From Yponomeuta sedellus (lineage: Eukaryota; Arthropoda; Insecta; Lepidoptera; Yponomeutidae), in NCBI GenBank assembly GCA_934045075.1, contig OW203726.1:22259488-22323487 (forward strand): DNA of 64,000 nucleotides, read 5' to 3'. Position numbers and translations under genes: made by a program. The notes under the pieces are model-generated. The model was not told the origin of the DNA, made no database searches, and was given only the letters and a program-made list of their open reading frames with translations. How positions within the stretch are numbered: position 1 is the stretch's first letter; each line of letters starts with the position of its first letter. Positions 1 to 9,984 of this stretch are shown one piece after another.

Positions 1-659
1 AATACATGAGTTCTATGTTTTTTAATAATTATGTAAAATTTGTTAATTAAGGACTTTGAAAAGACTAAGTTCGGAGTTTTTTGTGTATAATTTTGCAAAA
101 ATTGTCTAGATATTGAAATTGGACACCAATTTTGACTTGTAACTTTCATTAAACCGCAGTTTTTGTGCTACTTAAAAAAAAACCTTTCATTTCATTTCAC
201 TTTGTTCTACGTCGTCCGCCCATGTCATTATGTAAGTATGTACGAGTATAAGGTAATAGTTACATTATAAGTAAGCACTAATTAATTGTCTGGCCCAAGA
301 GCTGTTTTCTGTTTTGAGTTTTGGTTCTCCAAGACACAGGCCGTGCTTAGTTTGGGGACCCTTGGAAACTTTTGTATAATTACCTAATCATTCACTGTAC
401 GTTAAAATAAGTCAGTACCACTATAAATGTAGGTATCATTATGTTAGTGCAATAAATAAACAATTTACTTTACCGTCTTTATCTAGAAAACGCGTGGAGG
501 TATCGAGTTCAAATTAAAACCATTATATTTTCTAGGGTCCCTTAAAACAGTGAAAATTGTAATACAAATGTTTCAAATGTTAAATTTTAAAAAATCTAAC
601 TTTTAATTTAACGCAAAAAGTTAGGACCGTTTATGCCGCGAAAACGTATATTTTGACAC
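1..659. other. AT-rich stretch without recognisable gene
   Basis: No convincing open reading frame, RNA gene or repeat is seen. A segment near 600-655 resembles part of the arm of the 1348-1897 palindrome (AATTTAACG, then AAAACGTATATT and TTGACAC), so an old relative of that element may lie here. Confidence 0.4.
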
Positions 660-838
660 TAAAGGTGGCCAAGAAGGGGTGTACGGTGGGCAGATCACCA
701 GGCTGGTGGACCAGAGATATTGGGCATCAGCTGGAAAACATTGGGCGAGTCTAGCAAAGGACCGGATGAGTTGGCGTGATACAGAAGAGGTTCATGCCAA
801 TAGTGGGCTCTGTTTATGGGCGGATTATAAAGATATGT
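660..838 (+). mobile_element. RTE-type LINE ORF2 C-terminal fragment
   Basis: The plus strand reads a degraded C-terminus containing WASLAKDRMSWRDTEE. This resembles the usual end of RTE-group ORF2 proteins (W-x-x-x-A-x-D-R-x-x-W-R-x-x-E-E). Only this short piece remains and no target duplication is visible. The family call is by pattern recognition and is tentative. Confidence 0.4.
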
Positions 839-1224
839 AGATCTATAAAAAACTTACGAGCAAAACGCGTCAAGGTAATTACAAAAATGTTTAGAACTAT
901 GTCATCACAAAAAATATACGGATTGATTCAATAGCAACTCATTCGATAAGAAAAGAAACAGCTACTTTTGCGTTAAAAAAAATATTTCAATCGTCAGGTT
1001 CTACGAAAAGCGCAAGTAATCGAATTTGATGAAAAGGGCAAGGTTCCTACAGATGCGTACGACGCTTAGTACAAACAACGTGATCATATTATTATTATTT
1101 TGCCCCAACAAGGAATAGCGTGATCACGGAAATCATTATAATAATACAGAGATTTATAAGCGATGCACACCGATCGACTATAGTCTTAGTTAGGCTGATT
1201 ATTCCCATAGAAACCTGGACGTAA
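839..1224. other. No recognisable feature
   Basis: AT-rich sequence with a short ATT-rich run near 1090. Nothing supports a gene. Confidence 0.4.
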
Positions 1225-2036
1225 ACAAATCACCGATTTTCAGGGTTCCGTAAGTATAAAAAAAAACAGAACCATTATAGGATCGCTTTGTTGATGGTCA
1301 GAAGGACGGACGCCGTCCATGTGTATGTTAAGACTCGTTATTTTGGAAACGTAGATATATCGAGTAGAAATGAAAACAATATACTCAAAGTTGTTAAAGA
1401 AATCAAACTCTAATTTAACGAAAGAAAGTTTCGTTCATTTATGTTGCAAAAACGTATATTGACACGTTATATTGACACTCAAGGAAATCAAAATTCATAG
1501 GGTACTTTCCTTAAACCTAGACTAAGAAATGTGGCAAGTAATATTATCTTCTTATTGATACGACAAACATAGGGAAAAATCTGGATACTACACATTCTTA
1601 ACTAAATCATGTACTACACATTCTTAATTAAATCATGATTTAATTAAGAATGTGTAGTATCCAAATTTTTCCCTATGTTTGTCGTATCAATAAGAAGATA
1701 ATATTACTTGCCACATTTCTTAGTCTAGGTTTAAGGAAAGTACCCTATGAATTTTGATTTCCTTGAGTGTCAATATAACGTGTCAATATACGTTTTTGCA
1801 ACATAAATGAACGAAACTTTCTTTCGTTAAATTAGAGTTTGATTTCTTTAACAACTTTGAGTATATTGTTTTCATTTCTACTCGATATATCTACGTTGTG
1901 GCTAAAATGGCTGTTCGGGTTAAGGAAAACTGCGAGACTCGAGTTCTAAATAATAAATTTGAATTTACCTACAAATTTATACGGAACTCTTTATGCACGA
2001 GGCCGACTCGCACTTGCCTGGTTTTTCATGGATATT
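1225..2036 (+). mobile_element. Lepidopteran-type interspersed element carrying a large palindrome
   Basis: The left end has TTTTCAGGGTTCCGTAAGTA and the right end has GGCCGACTCGCACTTGCCTG. These two motifs bound a common interspersed element of moths and butterflies (recalled, not searched). No coding capacity is visible. Much of the interior is the inverted duplication at 1348-1897, so this copy appears rearranged. Confidence 0.45.
1348..1897. repeat. 550-bp near-perfect palindrome
   Basis: The two arms are reverse complements over about 262 bp, centred near 1635/1636 at AATCA|TGATT. They run from AACGTAGATATATCGAG on the left to its complement at 1897, and one mismatch is visible (ATCTGG against ATTTGG). 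The left arm is 26 bp longer because TACTACACATTCTTAA...CATG is duplicated in tandem (1588-1613, then 1614 onward). Near-identity of the arms implies recent origin or gene conversion. It could extrude as a cruciform or yield a long hairpin RNA if transcribed. Confidence 0.95.
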
Positions 2037-2108
2037 TCTCAGAGTCTACAAAATAAGAGTCTTCAACCAGGGTCACTGTTTTTGACATATCCGAACATAG
2101 ATTAGCTA

Positions 2109-2516
2109 TTATATTCTGTAAAACATAGCTTGAGCTCCACGACAGCCGTCACACTGACAGGGCTAGGAATGGGACGATGTCGACATGAAATGACACTTAA
2201 AGCATGTTGATAATGCGGATGGAAAGAAGTTTATTCGCTAACAATTATGATCATTTTTATTCTAATGAAATTTGATGATGCTTATCAAACAAATAAACTT
2301 CAATTTCAATAAACCTGTGGTTTAGATCATCTATGACCAAATCATCGATAGTTTGTAATTTGCAGTTACGATACTGGTTAGACATCACTATCTGTGCAGT
2401 AAGTACAGAGTTTTCGTAGTACAAAATTATTCTGTGAAAAAATTCAAAACTTCAAGGACGCAATTTCGATGACAGCTGCTGTCGCAGAGCTCGAACTATG
2501 TTTTACAGATTATAAT
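2109..2516. mobile_element. Small non-coding DNA element with inverted ends
   Basis: The left end ATTATATTCTGTAAAACATA and the reverse complement of the right end (ATTATAATCTGTAAAACATA) match over about 45 bp, continuing through GAGCTC and GCGACAGC/ACGACAGC. The roughly 400-bp interior has no credible protein. The structure is MITE-like. The superfamily is unknown because no clean target duplication is visible. Confidence 0.5.
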
Positions 2517-2825
2517 TGGTTATTTTTATTGTGTTGGCAAGACTGTTTTCTGCCCCTATATATTTATGTATTGGTATTTTGCTATATCTATTACACGTTA
2601 AGGCGTTTCGGGGCGATAACTAGCGGCACCAATGGAAAAAAATCATCAAGTTCTTTTAAAACATGACAAAAAAGTGTTATAACAATTTTTAGAACTTACA
2701 GTGTATGATCTATGATCAATAGATTAGAACCAACCAACCTTTCGCTGCAAAAACTGACACGTGCATATATATAGGGTATATATATATATATGCACCTAAC
2801 TTTTTTGACTGTTTTTCATAGTATA

Positions 2826-2877
2826 TTTAAAAACCTATTTAGAGGGTAAAAATTCTACCCATGCAGGGACTCGAGCC
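2826..2877 (-). mobile_element. tRU fragment
   Basis: TTTAAAAACCTATTTAGAGG followed by the reverse complement of the module carrying the B-box. It stops after the tRNA-like B-box and abuts the LINE fragment that begins at about 2878. Confidence 0.6.
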
Positions 2878-3494
2878 GAATTTGTCTAATCTGTGTGTGA
2901 AAGAGATATAAAAAGAAGAGTAAAAGCGGGAAATTGTGTAAACGGTGCCTTGCACTCCATTGTGTGCAGCCGAAACATCTACAAAAGAGCTAGATTGGCT
3001 ATTCATAGTGGCGTGCTGTCCCCAACACTTATGTATGGTAGCGAGACTTAGGTGTGGAAAAAGAAGCAAGAAAGTAGAATTAATGCAGTAGAAATGGGGT
3101 CTTTAAGAAGTATGTCTAGTGTTACTTTGAATGACAGGATACGCAATTGTCTGATTAGAGAACGGTGTGGACTGAAACAGGATGTAGTGACTGGAATTGA
3201 GAAAGGAATGTTGGGTTAGTTTGGACATATGAATAGGATGAAGGAAGAAAGATTGACGAAACAAATATATATTGCGAATGTGAGTGGAAGAGCTGGTAAG
3301 GGACATCCCAGGCGGACATACATCGATCAAATAGGGGATGTATTAGCAAAAGGAACAATGAAAAGTACCCGGAACCGGCGTGCGTGCATGCAACGACTTA
3401 TAAACGTTGATGAAGCCAAGGTGATCTGTAAGGATCGTGGCAAGTGGCTGTCCCTGGTCTCTGCCCACCCCTCTGGGACACAGGCGTGAGGTTA
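2878..3494 (+). mobile_element. RTE-T LINE, ORF2 3' end (degenerate)
   Basis: The end of a non-LTR retrotransposon polymerase. It reads through MYGSET, INAVEMGSLRSM, FGHMNRMKEERLTKQIY, SGRAGKGHPRRTYIDQIGD and RNRRACMQRLINVDEAK to a stop just after SGTQA. The GHxxRM and GRPRRTYxDQ motifs are typical of RTE-like ORF2 C-termini. In-frame stops after GSET and before FGH show it is dead. The 3' end continues as GGTTATGTATGTG, the start of the family's TATG tail. This is the longest copy of the family in the window. Confidence 0.75.
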
Positions 3495-3747
3495 TGTATG
3501 TGAGTGTGTATTTAACTAACGCAGTGTGTTTATTCTTGCTAAAAGTAGATTATAGTTCAAAACCTTTGTAGTTTATTTAAATTATTCTTTTGTGCACTTA
3601 TACAGCGCCTTTGTTACTGATTCTCCTACTTTCCAACGTTCAGTACAAAAAAGCTTTCACAAAGATAATCTCGCCTTTGTACATGTTATTTACCTATAAA
3701 ATGTATTGTTCAATATATCATGTCCTTTTTTTTGCATCTACTTATAG

Positions 3748-3976
3748 TCAGCCTAGCCCACAGGAAAGACTAGTCAATACGTGCGGAGCCAACCAAGCCG
3801 CGGGTTTCCTCACGATGTTTTCCTTCACGTTAGCGAGTGGTATTGCGACTACGGATTCGCAAATGTACGTAACTTTGAAATTAAACAAAGCCATTGGTAC
3901 ATGCCCGCACTCGGGATCGAACCTGGGGTTCTCGCTTGCCAGTCCATGGTTCTACCCACTAAGCTACCACCGCTTC
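3748..3976 (-). mobile_element. SINE-D, 3'-truncated
   Basis: tRNA-derived SINE read on the minus strand. The head GCGGTGGTAGCTTAGTGGG and B-box GGTTCGATCCC lie near 3925-3975. The shared central domain follows (CGTGAGGAAACCC and relatives). The copy ends in the CCTGTGGGCTAGGC block and lacks the terminal part seen in full copies such as 23653-24057. Confidence 0.75.
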
Positions 3977-4199
3977 GGTATACTATGTCCAACAAATTAT
4001 AATTTAATGCTCTAAGAATGGTAATAATCGGCATCGCATTATATCATCAGATCACACTATAGTCACACTTCACACTAATATTATAAAGGCGAAAGTTTGT
4101 GAGTGTGTATATTTGTAACTTCTGTAATGAAACACAGGCTGCTAGTCAAACACTAGTTTATTGAGGGTACTTTTAAACAAATACAAATACAAACAAACA

Positions 4200-4395
4200 C
4201 CATTTTTATTTCTTTTTCAATCTATCATTTTCAAATATTTAAATTTTGTCACTCATTCTTCGATTTCCCTCATTTTTCACCACTACTTCTTTACGCTTTG
4301 ACCAGATCTGACTTTTTACCTGCTTCTCCGTTTATCCGTTTTTATCCAGTTTTCCGTTAATATTACTACAATTCTACAAATAAAACCACACCTAA
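4200..4395 (+). repeat. Dispersed repeat, paired with 26505-26690
   Basis: This segment (GACCAGATCTGACTTTTTAC, TTTATCCGTTTTTATCCAG) recurs in inverted orientation at 26505-26690. No coding potential or terminal structure is recognised. Just upstream, 4068-4110 (CTAATATTATAAAGGCGAAA) resembles another common lepidopteran repeat end. Confidence 0.6.
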
Positions 4396-4851
4396 AGTCG
4401 TTCCAGAGTTTATTTTTTAATTATAAAAGTTATACAACGTTCCAACACCACATGTTGGATTACAGAAGTAAAAAAGAAAAAAAAAAGGAAAAAAAAAAAA
4501 CATAAGTGCGAAAATAGACAGTAAGAAATACAAAGTAAGAAAGTAATTGCATTAGTAACCTAAAAAAAAAAAAAACAGTAACACTGCAGGCGTGGTTTAC
4601 CGATGTAAACGTACGCTAATATTACGCAGAGCAAATATGAGAAAAAAAAATCTATCCACAATGTTAGTCTAACAAAGTCTCTGACCCATGTCAGAGGATT
4701 TGCGATGGAACATACAAAAAAAAAAACACCACATCTTCCTTCTTGTAACAGTTCATAAAAAAGGTTTCAGTTAAGCTTAAATCTATGTCTTAGTTAATTA
4801 ATTTCTTATATATATATGCACAGCTCATATTATATACATGTACATTATTAT
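4396..4851. other. A-rich sequence without recognised gene
   Basis: Several runs of A (near 4470-4500, 4560, 4640, 4715) with no reading frame or structured repeat recognised. Confidence 0.4.
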
Positions 4852-5062
4852 GACGACCTCTGTGGCGTAGCGGTAGCGCGTCTGCCTACCATGCAAGAGG
4901 TCCCGGGTTCGAATCCCGGCTGGGAACAACAAAAAAAAACCTCAGGTCTTGGATGTTTACATGTTTGTAATGTCGTTGTTTCTGGTTCCCACGACACAGG
5001 GTATCCTAGTGTGGGGCCAGAGGCAATGTATGTGCTTGTATGTAAATGTTATGTTATGTTAT
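4852..5062 (+). mobile_element. SINE-A, full-length
   Basis: The head GACGACCTCTGTGGCGTAGC with A-box-like TAGCGGTAGCGCG and B-box GGTTCGAATCC is tRNA-like. The body runs through GGTCTTGGATGTTTACATG and ACACAGGGTATCCTAGTG to the tail GTTATGTTATGTTA. The head is only loosely glycine-tRNA-like. It is a retroposon, not a tRNA gene. The best reference copy of the family here. Confidence 0.85.
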
Positions 5063-5264
5063 TGTGCATAATGCCATTAATTTTCCAAGGCAGATAACAA
5101 TCGTGTTTTTGATCGTGTTACTGGACCCTCAGGCTTAACAGTCATTTTGTTCCGCGGCACAGTCGCTGTGAGTCCACAGGCTGGAGGCAAGTTAGGCAGT
5201 TGCTCGGACTTAACGCATGACTCATCGACAGCTGATTGTGCATGCGCGGTGGAGGTACTTGGAA

Positions 5265-5428
5265 CATGTTCACGTCTAAACGGCTTGAGCGATTTTAATT
5301 AAATTTAATACGGAGTTAGCTGACATCCTAGATTTACACATAGGCTACGTTTTACCGCGGGAAAATAATCTTATTCCTATGGAAAAATCGATAAACCGCG
5401 GGTAACACAGCGGGGCGCAGCTAGTTAA
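5265..5428 (+). repeat. Dispersed repeat 3' segment
   Basis: CTAAACGGCTTGAGCGATTT through GCGCAGCTAGTTAA resembles the conserved end of a common lepidopteran interspersed repeat (recalled). It could be the distal part of the repeat begun near 4068, separated by later insertions. Class uncertain. Confidence 0.35.
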
Positions 5429-5625
5429 AAGTATAAAGATGACCACCTACGTAGCAGACTGGTTTATTGACTTTAAAAATCAAAACACGTGGGTTTATTT
5501 CCTACGTTTACCGCATACTAATCGAAAATCGCAAATATTAGTAATACCACAACGCCTAAGAGACCGAAATAAGACACTTACATGGGTCTAACACGGTTAT
5601 GGTAATACGCCAGTCTTAACATAAC

Positions 5626-5986
5626 GAAGCGCCCGTGGCCTAGGCGAACCGAGTGATTGGAATCAATCACTTGAGTTAAGCAACAACAGGCGCGATCAGG
5701 TGCAGGATGGGTGACCGTCCCGTGACACCGCTAGTGGCATTTTTCGGAGCGCTTCCGTGCTTCGCAAGGCACGTTAAGCCGTTGGTGCCGGCTGTCATGT
5801 AATGGCAGTCGTTAAGCCATGTCAGAAGCCTTATGGGCGGCTTGATAACACTGACAGTAAGGCCCGCCACTGTCTTACAATCCTCCACCAACCCGGACTT
5901 GGCCGCCGTGGTGGAGTATGGCCTAACCTTCCTGCGATGCAGGAAGAGACCCGTGCCCTAGCACTGGGGACATACAAGGGTTGATA
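5626..5986 (+). mobile_element. 5S-SINE type 1, full-length
   Basis: The 5' region matches the 5S rRNA internal promoter in order: GAGTTAAGCAACA (box A region), GGCGC.ATCAGGTGC, then GGATGGGTGACCG (box C). A non-5S body follows (GTTGGTGCCGGCTGTCATG, CCACCAACCCGGACTTGG) with a conserved end CCCCAGCAGTGGGGACATAC-like plus AAGGGTTGATA. Five bases after it lies an oppositely oriented LINE end. It is a retroposed SINE, not a 5S gene: the rest of the 5S molecule is absent. Confidence 0.9.
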
Positions 5987-5990
5987 ACGA

Positions 5991-6132
5991 ACATAACCTC
6001 ACGCCTTTATCCTGGAGGGGTAGGCAGAGACCAGAGTCTGCCACTTGCCACGATCCTGACAGATTTCTTTTGCTTCATTATAATTCATTGATCGTTGCCT
6101 GCACGCACGCCGGTTCCGGGATTTTTTATCTA
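5991..6132 (-). mobile_element. RTE-T LINE 3' end fragment
   Basis: Reverse complement of the LINE terminus: ACATAACCTCACGCC, CACTTGCCACGATCCTGACA and GCACGCACGCCGGTTCCGGG. It corresponds to the last 130 bp of ORF2 plus the start of the tail, heavily 5'-truncated. Confidence 0.7.
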
Positions 6133-6287
6133 GCCCTTTACAGAAGCAATCACAATTTCTTTCTTAATCGCATAATAGCAATCTGTTTTGCATTGAATTG
6201 TCAAAAAATTATGATTGTGAAAATTACTTAGAGATACATGAATTTAATTTAAAACATACTTATATGTTTACTTCAATATCAGCACTG

Positions 6288-6629
6288 TTATGTCCCCACT
6301 GCTGGGACACGGGTCTCTTCCTGCATCGCAAGAAGGTTAGGCCATACTCCACCATGGGGGTCAATTCTGGGTTGGGGGTTGGTGGAGGATTGTAAGACAC
6401 TGGCGGGCCATACTGTCAGAAGTTATCAAGCCCATAAGACCTCTGACATGGCTTAACGACTGCCAGTACAAGACAGAAGGCGCCAACAGCTTAGCGTGCC
6501 TTGCGAAGCATGGAAGCGCTCGAAACAATGTAATCACGGGATGGCCACCCATCCTGCACCTGACCGCTGAATGTTGCTTACCTCAAGTGATTGATTCCAA
6601 TCACTCGGTTCGACTAGGCCACGAGCGCT
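6288..6629 (-). mobile_element. 5S-SINE type 1, near full-length
   Basis: Minus-strand copy ending at 6629 in CACGAGCGCT. The 5S block is partly eroded (ATGTTGCTTACCTCAAGTG, box C region ATGGCCACCCATCC). The conserved 3' end at 6288 reads ATGTCCCCACTGCTGGGACA. Confidence 0.9.
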
Positions 6630-6977
6630 GTGTTGACTTATTATTAACTACTCATGTATTTTATAATTGTCTTGTAGCAAGGAAATGAATGTAATGCTTG
6701 AATTTCGTGTGAGGTAGATGTGGAAGAAATTCACACTAAAGTTACATAAAAAAATATATCTTTAACTAATGACCTTTAATAACCTGACTATACGGCTAAG
6801 TGCGGAAATCTCAGGTGTAACTAAAGTCAGTGTAAAGTCATACATAGCAGCTGTTTTCGAGTCGAGTTTGTACTGAGGAAATACGAAACAAGAAAACTCA
6901 ACCCTAACTATATTTCCTCAAATCATATTAAGGAGCTCCGTGAAGTTCCACTGGGGTCACGAATAAGTAATAAAATC

Positions 6978-7210
6978 ATACATACATAACCTCACGCCTT
7001 TATCCCAAAGGGGTAGGTAGAAACCAGGGACTGCCACTTGCCACGATCCTGACAGATCACATTCGCTTCATCAACGTTCATAAGTCGTTGCATGCACGCA
7101 CGCCGGTTCCGGGTACTTTTATATTCCCCTTTGCTAATACTAAATAGGGGATAATTATTTGGCCGATGCATGTCAGCCTGGGACGACTCTTACCAGCCCT
7201 TTCACTCACT
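6978..7210 (-). mobile_element. RTE-T LINE 3' end with short CATA tail
   Basis: CATACATACATAACCTCACG marks the 3' terminus with a (TATG)3-like tail. The copy runs back to the GRPRR-coding segment near 7205. It sits head to head with the plus-strand fragment starting at 7247. Confidence 0.75.
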
Positions 7211-7246
7211 CACTTCACTCTATCCTCTTATTACGTCTCTTATTTT

Positions 7247-7676
7247 TGGTTTGGACATGTGGAGTGGATGAAGGAAGAAAGATTCACGAAACAAATAAAA
7301 TATATTGCGAATGTGAGTGGAAGGGCTGGTAAGGGACGCCCTAGGCGGACATACATCGACCAAGAATAATAAAAAGGAGCTAAGTAAAACTGTTTGCAAC
7401 AGTCACCTTACAAGATTCAATACCTTCACGACGTGTGCAATCAATAACTAGCGATGTTAAATCTTGCAAAAGCAGTAAAACACTCGCTTTGCGGTCAGAC
7501 ATAATAATTACGGACATCACCCACGAGGATAGGTTGTAAAGAAACAAAGATTTATAGCCTACAACATACACCTGAAAAGTACCCGAAACTGGCGCGCGCG
7601 CATATCTTTAAGGAATGATGATGAAGCCAAAGAGGTCTGTCAGGATCGTGGCAAGTTGCAAACCCTGGTCTATGCT
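7247..7676 (+). mobile_element. RTE-T LINE fragment interrupted by an insert
   Basis: The first part (7247-7367) encodes FGHVEWMKEERFTKQIKYIA and GRAGKGRPRRTYIDQ. The second (7573-7676) resumes with GAAAAGTACCCGAAACTGG and GATGATGAAGCCAAAG. About 30 bp of expected LINE sequence is missing at the break, where 7368-7572 has been inserted. Confidence 0.7.
7368..7572 (-). other. Unidentified insert with a short coding-like frame
   Basis: A roughly 205-bp segment sits inside the LINE fragment. On the minus strand it stays open over 63 codons, including MSDRKASVLLLLQDLTSL and VIDCTRREGIESCK before a stop. The composition looks more protein-like than the surroundings. I do not recognise it. It could be a fragment of another transposon or of a retrocopied host transcript. 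No poly-A tract or clear target duplication is visible. Confidence 0.25.
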
Positions 7677-7789
7677 TAACCCTACAAGATAAAGTATTAT
7701 TTTTTAGTTATAATTTTGAAGTATAAGTACGTATATCAATATTCATATTTGCACCAACTACCCGCCACACTTTTCCTTTAGCAACTATC

Positions 7790-7916
7790 CATCGGTGGTT
7801 GCCTGGAAGAAATTGCTCTAAGCAATAAGGCCGCCAATTGTACTGTATCTTTATAATTATGTTTTGTTTGTTTTTTCCTGGTGTACAGTAAATAATATTC
7901 TTATCTTATCTTATAA
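7790..7916 (+). mobile_element. LINE 3' UTR fragment
   Basis: TGCCTGGAAGAAATTGCTC, AAGGCCGCCAATTGTAC and a closing TTCTTATCTTATCTTA. This matches a family of LINE 3' UTR ends also seen at 24929-25050, 41082-41215 and 60405-60545. The clade is not determinable from the UTR alone. Confidence 0.5.
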
Positions 7917-7960
7917 AGCGTCGTTGATATCGCAAACTGTCACGTGTCAAAACTACGAAT

Positions 7961-8490
7961 CGCTCGTAGCCCTGGCTGCCTGAGTGATCTTAAACGATCA
8001 CGAAGGTTAAGCAACACAGGCCTGTGCATGGATGGGTAAACCGTCTATGACTAGTGGCATTTTTCCGAGCGGTTCCGTGCTTCGCAAGGCACGCTAAGCA
8101 GTTGACGCCGGCTGCCGTCGATAGATGGCAGTCGTGGGCCAAGTCAGAGGCCTTAGGGTGCGGCTTAAAAACTTCGGACAGTAAAGCCAGGTTTTTGACG
8201 GTCTTAGTGCGCTCGGTCCGAGTGCGCCATCCGAGGAAACTAATGCTTCTGATTGGCTATTTTGGTGCTGTCACGAAAAACCGTCCAATCAGAAACATTA
8301 GTTTACTCGGATGGCGCACTTGGTCCGAGTGTACTGAGACCGTAAAAACCCGGCTTTAGACCAGCCACTAGTCTTGAAAGCCTCCACCAATCCGGACTTG
8401 GCCCCCGTGGTGGAGTATGGCCTATGCCTTCCTTAATGAAGAGACGCGTGCCCGTCGGTGGGGACATAATGGGTAGATGATGATGATGAC
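7961..8490 (+). mobile_element. 5S-SINE type 2 with nested MITE
   Basis: The head differs from type 1 and is closer to 5S rRNA in one block: CGATCACGAAGGTTAAGCAA, then GCATGGATGGGTAAACCG in the box C region. The body is shared with type 1. The 3' end is GGACATAATGGGTAGATGAT followed by GATGATGAC, a (GAT)n tail rather than the type 1 ending. A 173-bp MITE (8184-8356) splits the body. Removing it restores the normal SINE order. Confidence 0.85.
8184..8356. mobile_element. 173-bp MITE inserted at TA inside a 5S-SINE
   Basis: The ends are long inverted repeats: AAGCCAGGTTTTTGACGGTC on the left against the complement AAGCCGGGTTTTTACGGTCT on the right. Pairing continues through GTGCGC.ATCCGAG and CTGATTGG with a short loop. 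TA dinucleotides at 8182-8183 and 8357-8358 flank it. The intact SINE has a single TA here (CAGTAAGG), which supports a TA target duplication as in Tc1/mariner elements. No transposase is encoded. Confidence 0.85.
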
Positions 8491-9254
8491 GGGTCAAAAA
8501 AATGATGAAACTGAAAGGAGACGGATACACTTTCATACATTCTTGGGCCCGGGTGTAAAAAGGTGAAAGATAATTATGTCAATTTAGAGCTTATATATTA
8601 GCAAACCATCTCGGAAAATTCTGCGGATTTTGGCAATCTGAGAGCAGAGTTTTAGGAGATTTAGTAAAAGTGAGGCTATGCAACAAGCTGACAATGAAAC
8701 TTATACTAAACTCCGTACAAGTTAAGCAAGATCGTAAGTATGTAGAACGAAAGCACAGGTCTGAGAATTATAATAACAAAAACAACAGGAATTACACTCA
8801 AAACGCACTAAACGATACGAGAAGACGAGTGATCATAGATTGAGGCAGGGAGCTGTCACGCCTGTCACTATTATAGGTGTTAGCACAGACACCGATTAAA
8901 ATACAGTTGACAAACAAGGGTAGGCACTGCATACTGCATGCAGACTAATCGACTAAAGTAATCGGCATCCTATTTTATTAGGGACATAAACTTATTTTTA
9001 AGATTTCTCGTCTTCCAGATTGTGAATTGAGCTCATTTTTTATATTTTAAAATAGAAAAATATAACGCATTTTTTAAACCATATCTCAACTATTTACAAT
9101 CGGGCCCAGAAATCTCCGTCTCCTTTGTATGCAAAATTGTAAATTAGAAAGATAGCAAGACATCATTATCCAAAAACCAAGATTATATTTTTTGACATTA
9201 TGATATTTTGCAATATCAGCGACATGATGATGACATGATATTTTAAACCGTTCG
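8491..9254. other. No recognisable feature
   Basis: About 760 bp of AT-rich sequence. No convincing exon, repeat family member or RNA gene is seen. Confidence 0.4.
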
Positions 9255-9416
9255 TATATCCCCACTGCTGGGGCACGGGTCTCTTCCTGCATCGCAGGAA
9301 GGTAAGGCCATACTCCACTACGGGGCCCATATCCGGGTTGGCGGATTGTAAGACGTGGACCTTACTGTCAGAAGTTATCAAGCCGCCTATAAGGCCTCTG
9401 ACTTGGCTTAACGACA
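9255..9416 (-). mobile_element. 5S-SINE, 5'-truncated
   Basis: Only the 3' half is present: ATCCCCACTGCTGGGGCACG to the GGCCTCTGACTTGGCTTAAC block. The 5S-derived head is missing, as expected for incomplete reverse transcription. Confidence 0.8.
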
Positions 9417-9984
9417 TGGATATGTATATTATGTTTATTTATAATGCCACGTAGAGGCCAAACAGCTGGACCAATTTTATACATATTTATGTATGCATTC
9501 ACGCCTATGAAGATCAGGTTTCACCAAAACAAAGGTATTGACGACGCCAGTGCTAGCCACATAGGGACACGAAAATTGTTTTGAAATCAGTTGTTTTCCT
9601 AAGTAACCTTTAAAATCAAAAAGTGTAGAGATTTTTTTATAATTAGGGCTTAATTTCTGTGACATTAAAAACTTTAGCTATTTATTTTCTGCATTCTTAT
9701 AATTTTTTTTCATGTAATCTGCAATGCTGTTCCTTGTCAGCATTCAGATAGAATGTTTGTGCCTGTTCCTCGTGATACTGACACATCAATGTTGTGGTTT
9801 AATGGGACAAATTTATTTATTAATAATTATTGCACTTAACTTAATGCACAATACGGCAGACTTAAATCATGTTAATAATTTCTGTGTGTAGCCTAAAAAC
9901 GTTTTTCGAGTACGATATGAAGTATGTGCTTAGTTACCATCTGCAAAGGCTACGCTGCAGAATATCATTATCAAGCACCTCAGA

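Noticed and set aside
4852..5062. A tRNA gene suggested by A- and B-box sequences
   Set aside because: The cloverleaf is imperfect and is followed by a conserved non-tRNA body and tail present in at least five dispersed copies, so it is a SINE. The same reasoning applies to the heads of SINE-B, D, E, F and tRU.
5626..5986. A 5S rRNA gene or pseudogene
   Set aside because: Only the internal promoter region resembles 5S rRNA. The ends do not form the 5S helix and the rest of each copy is a shared non-5S body.
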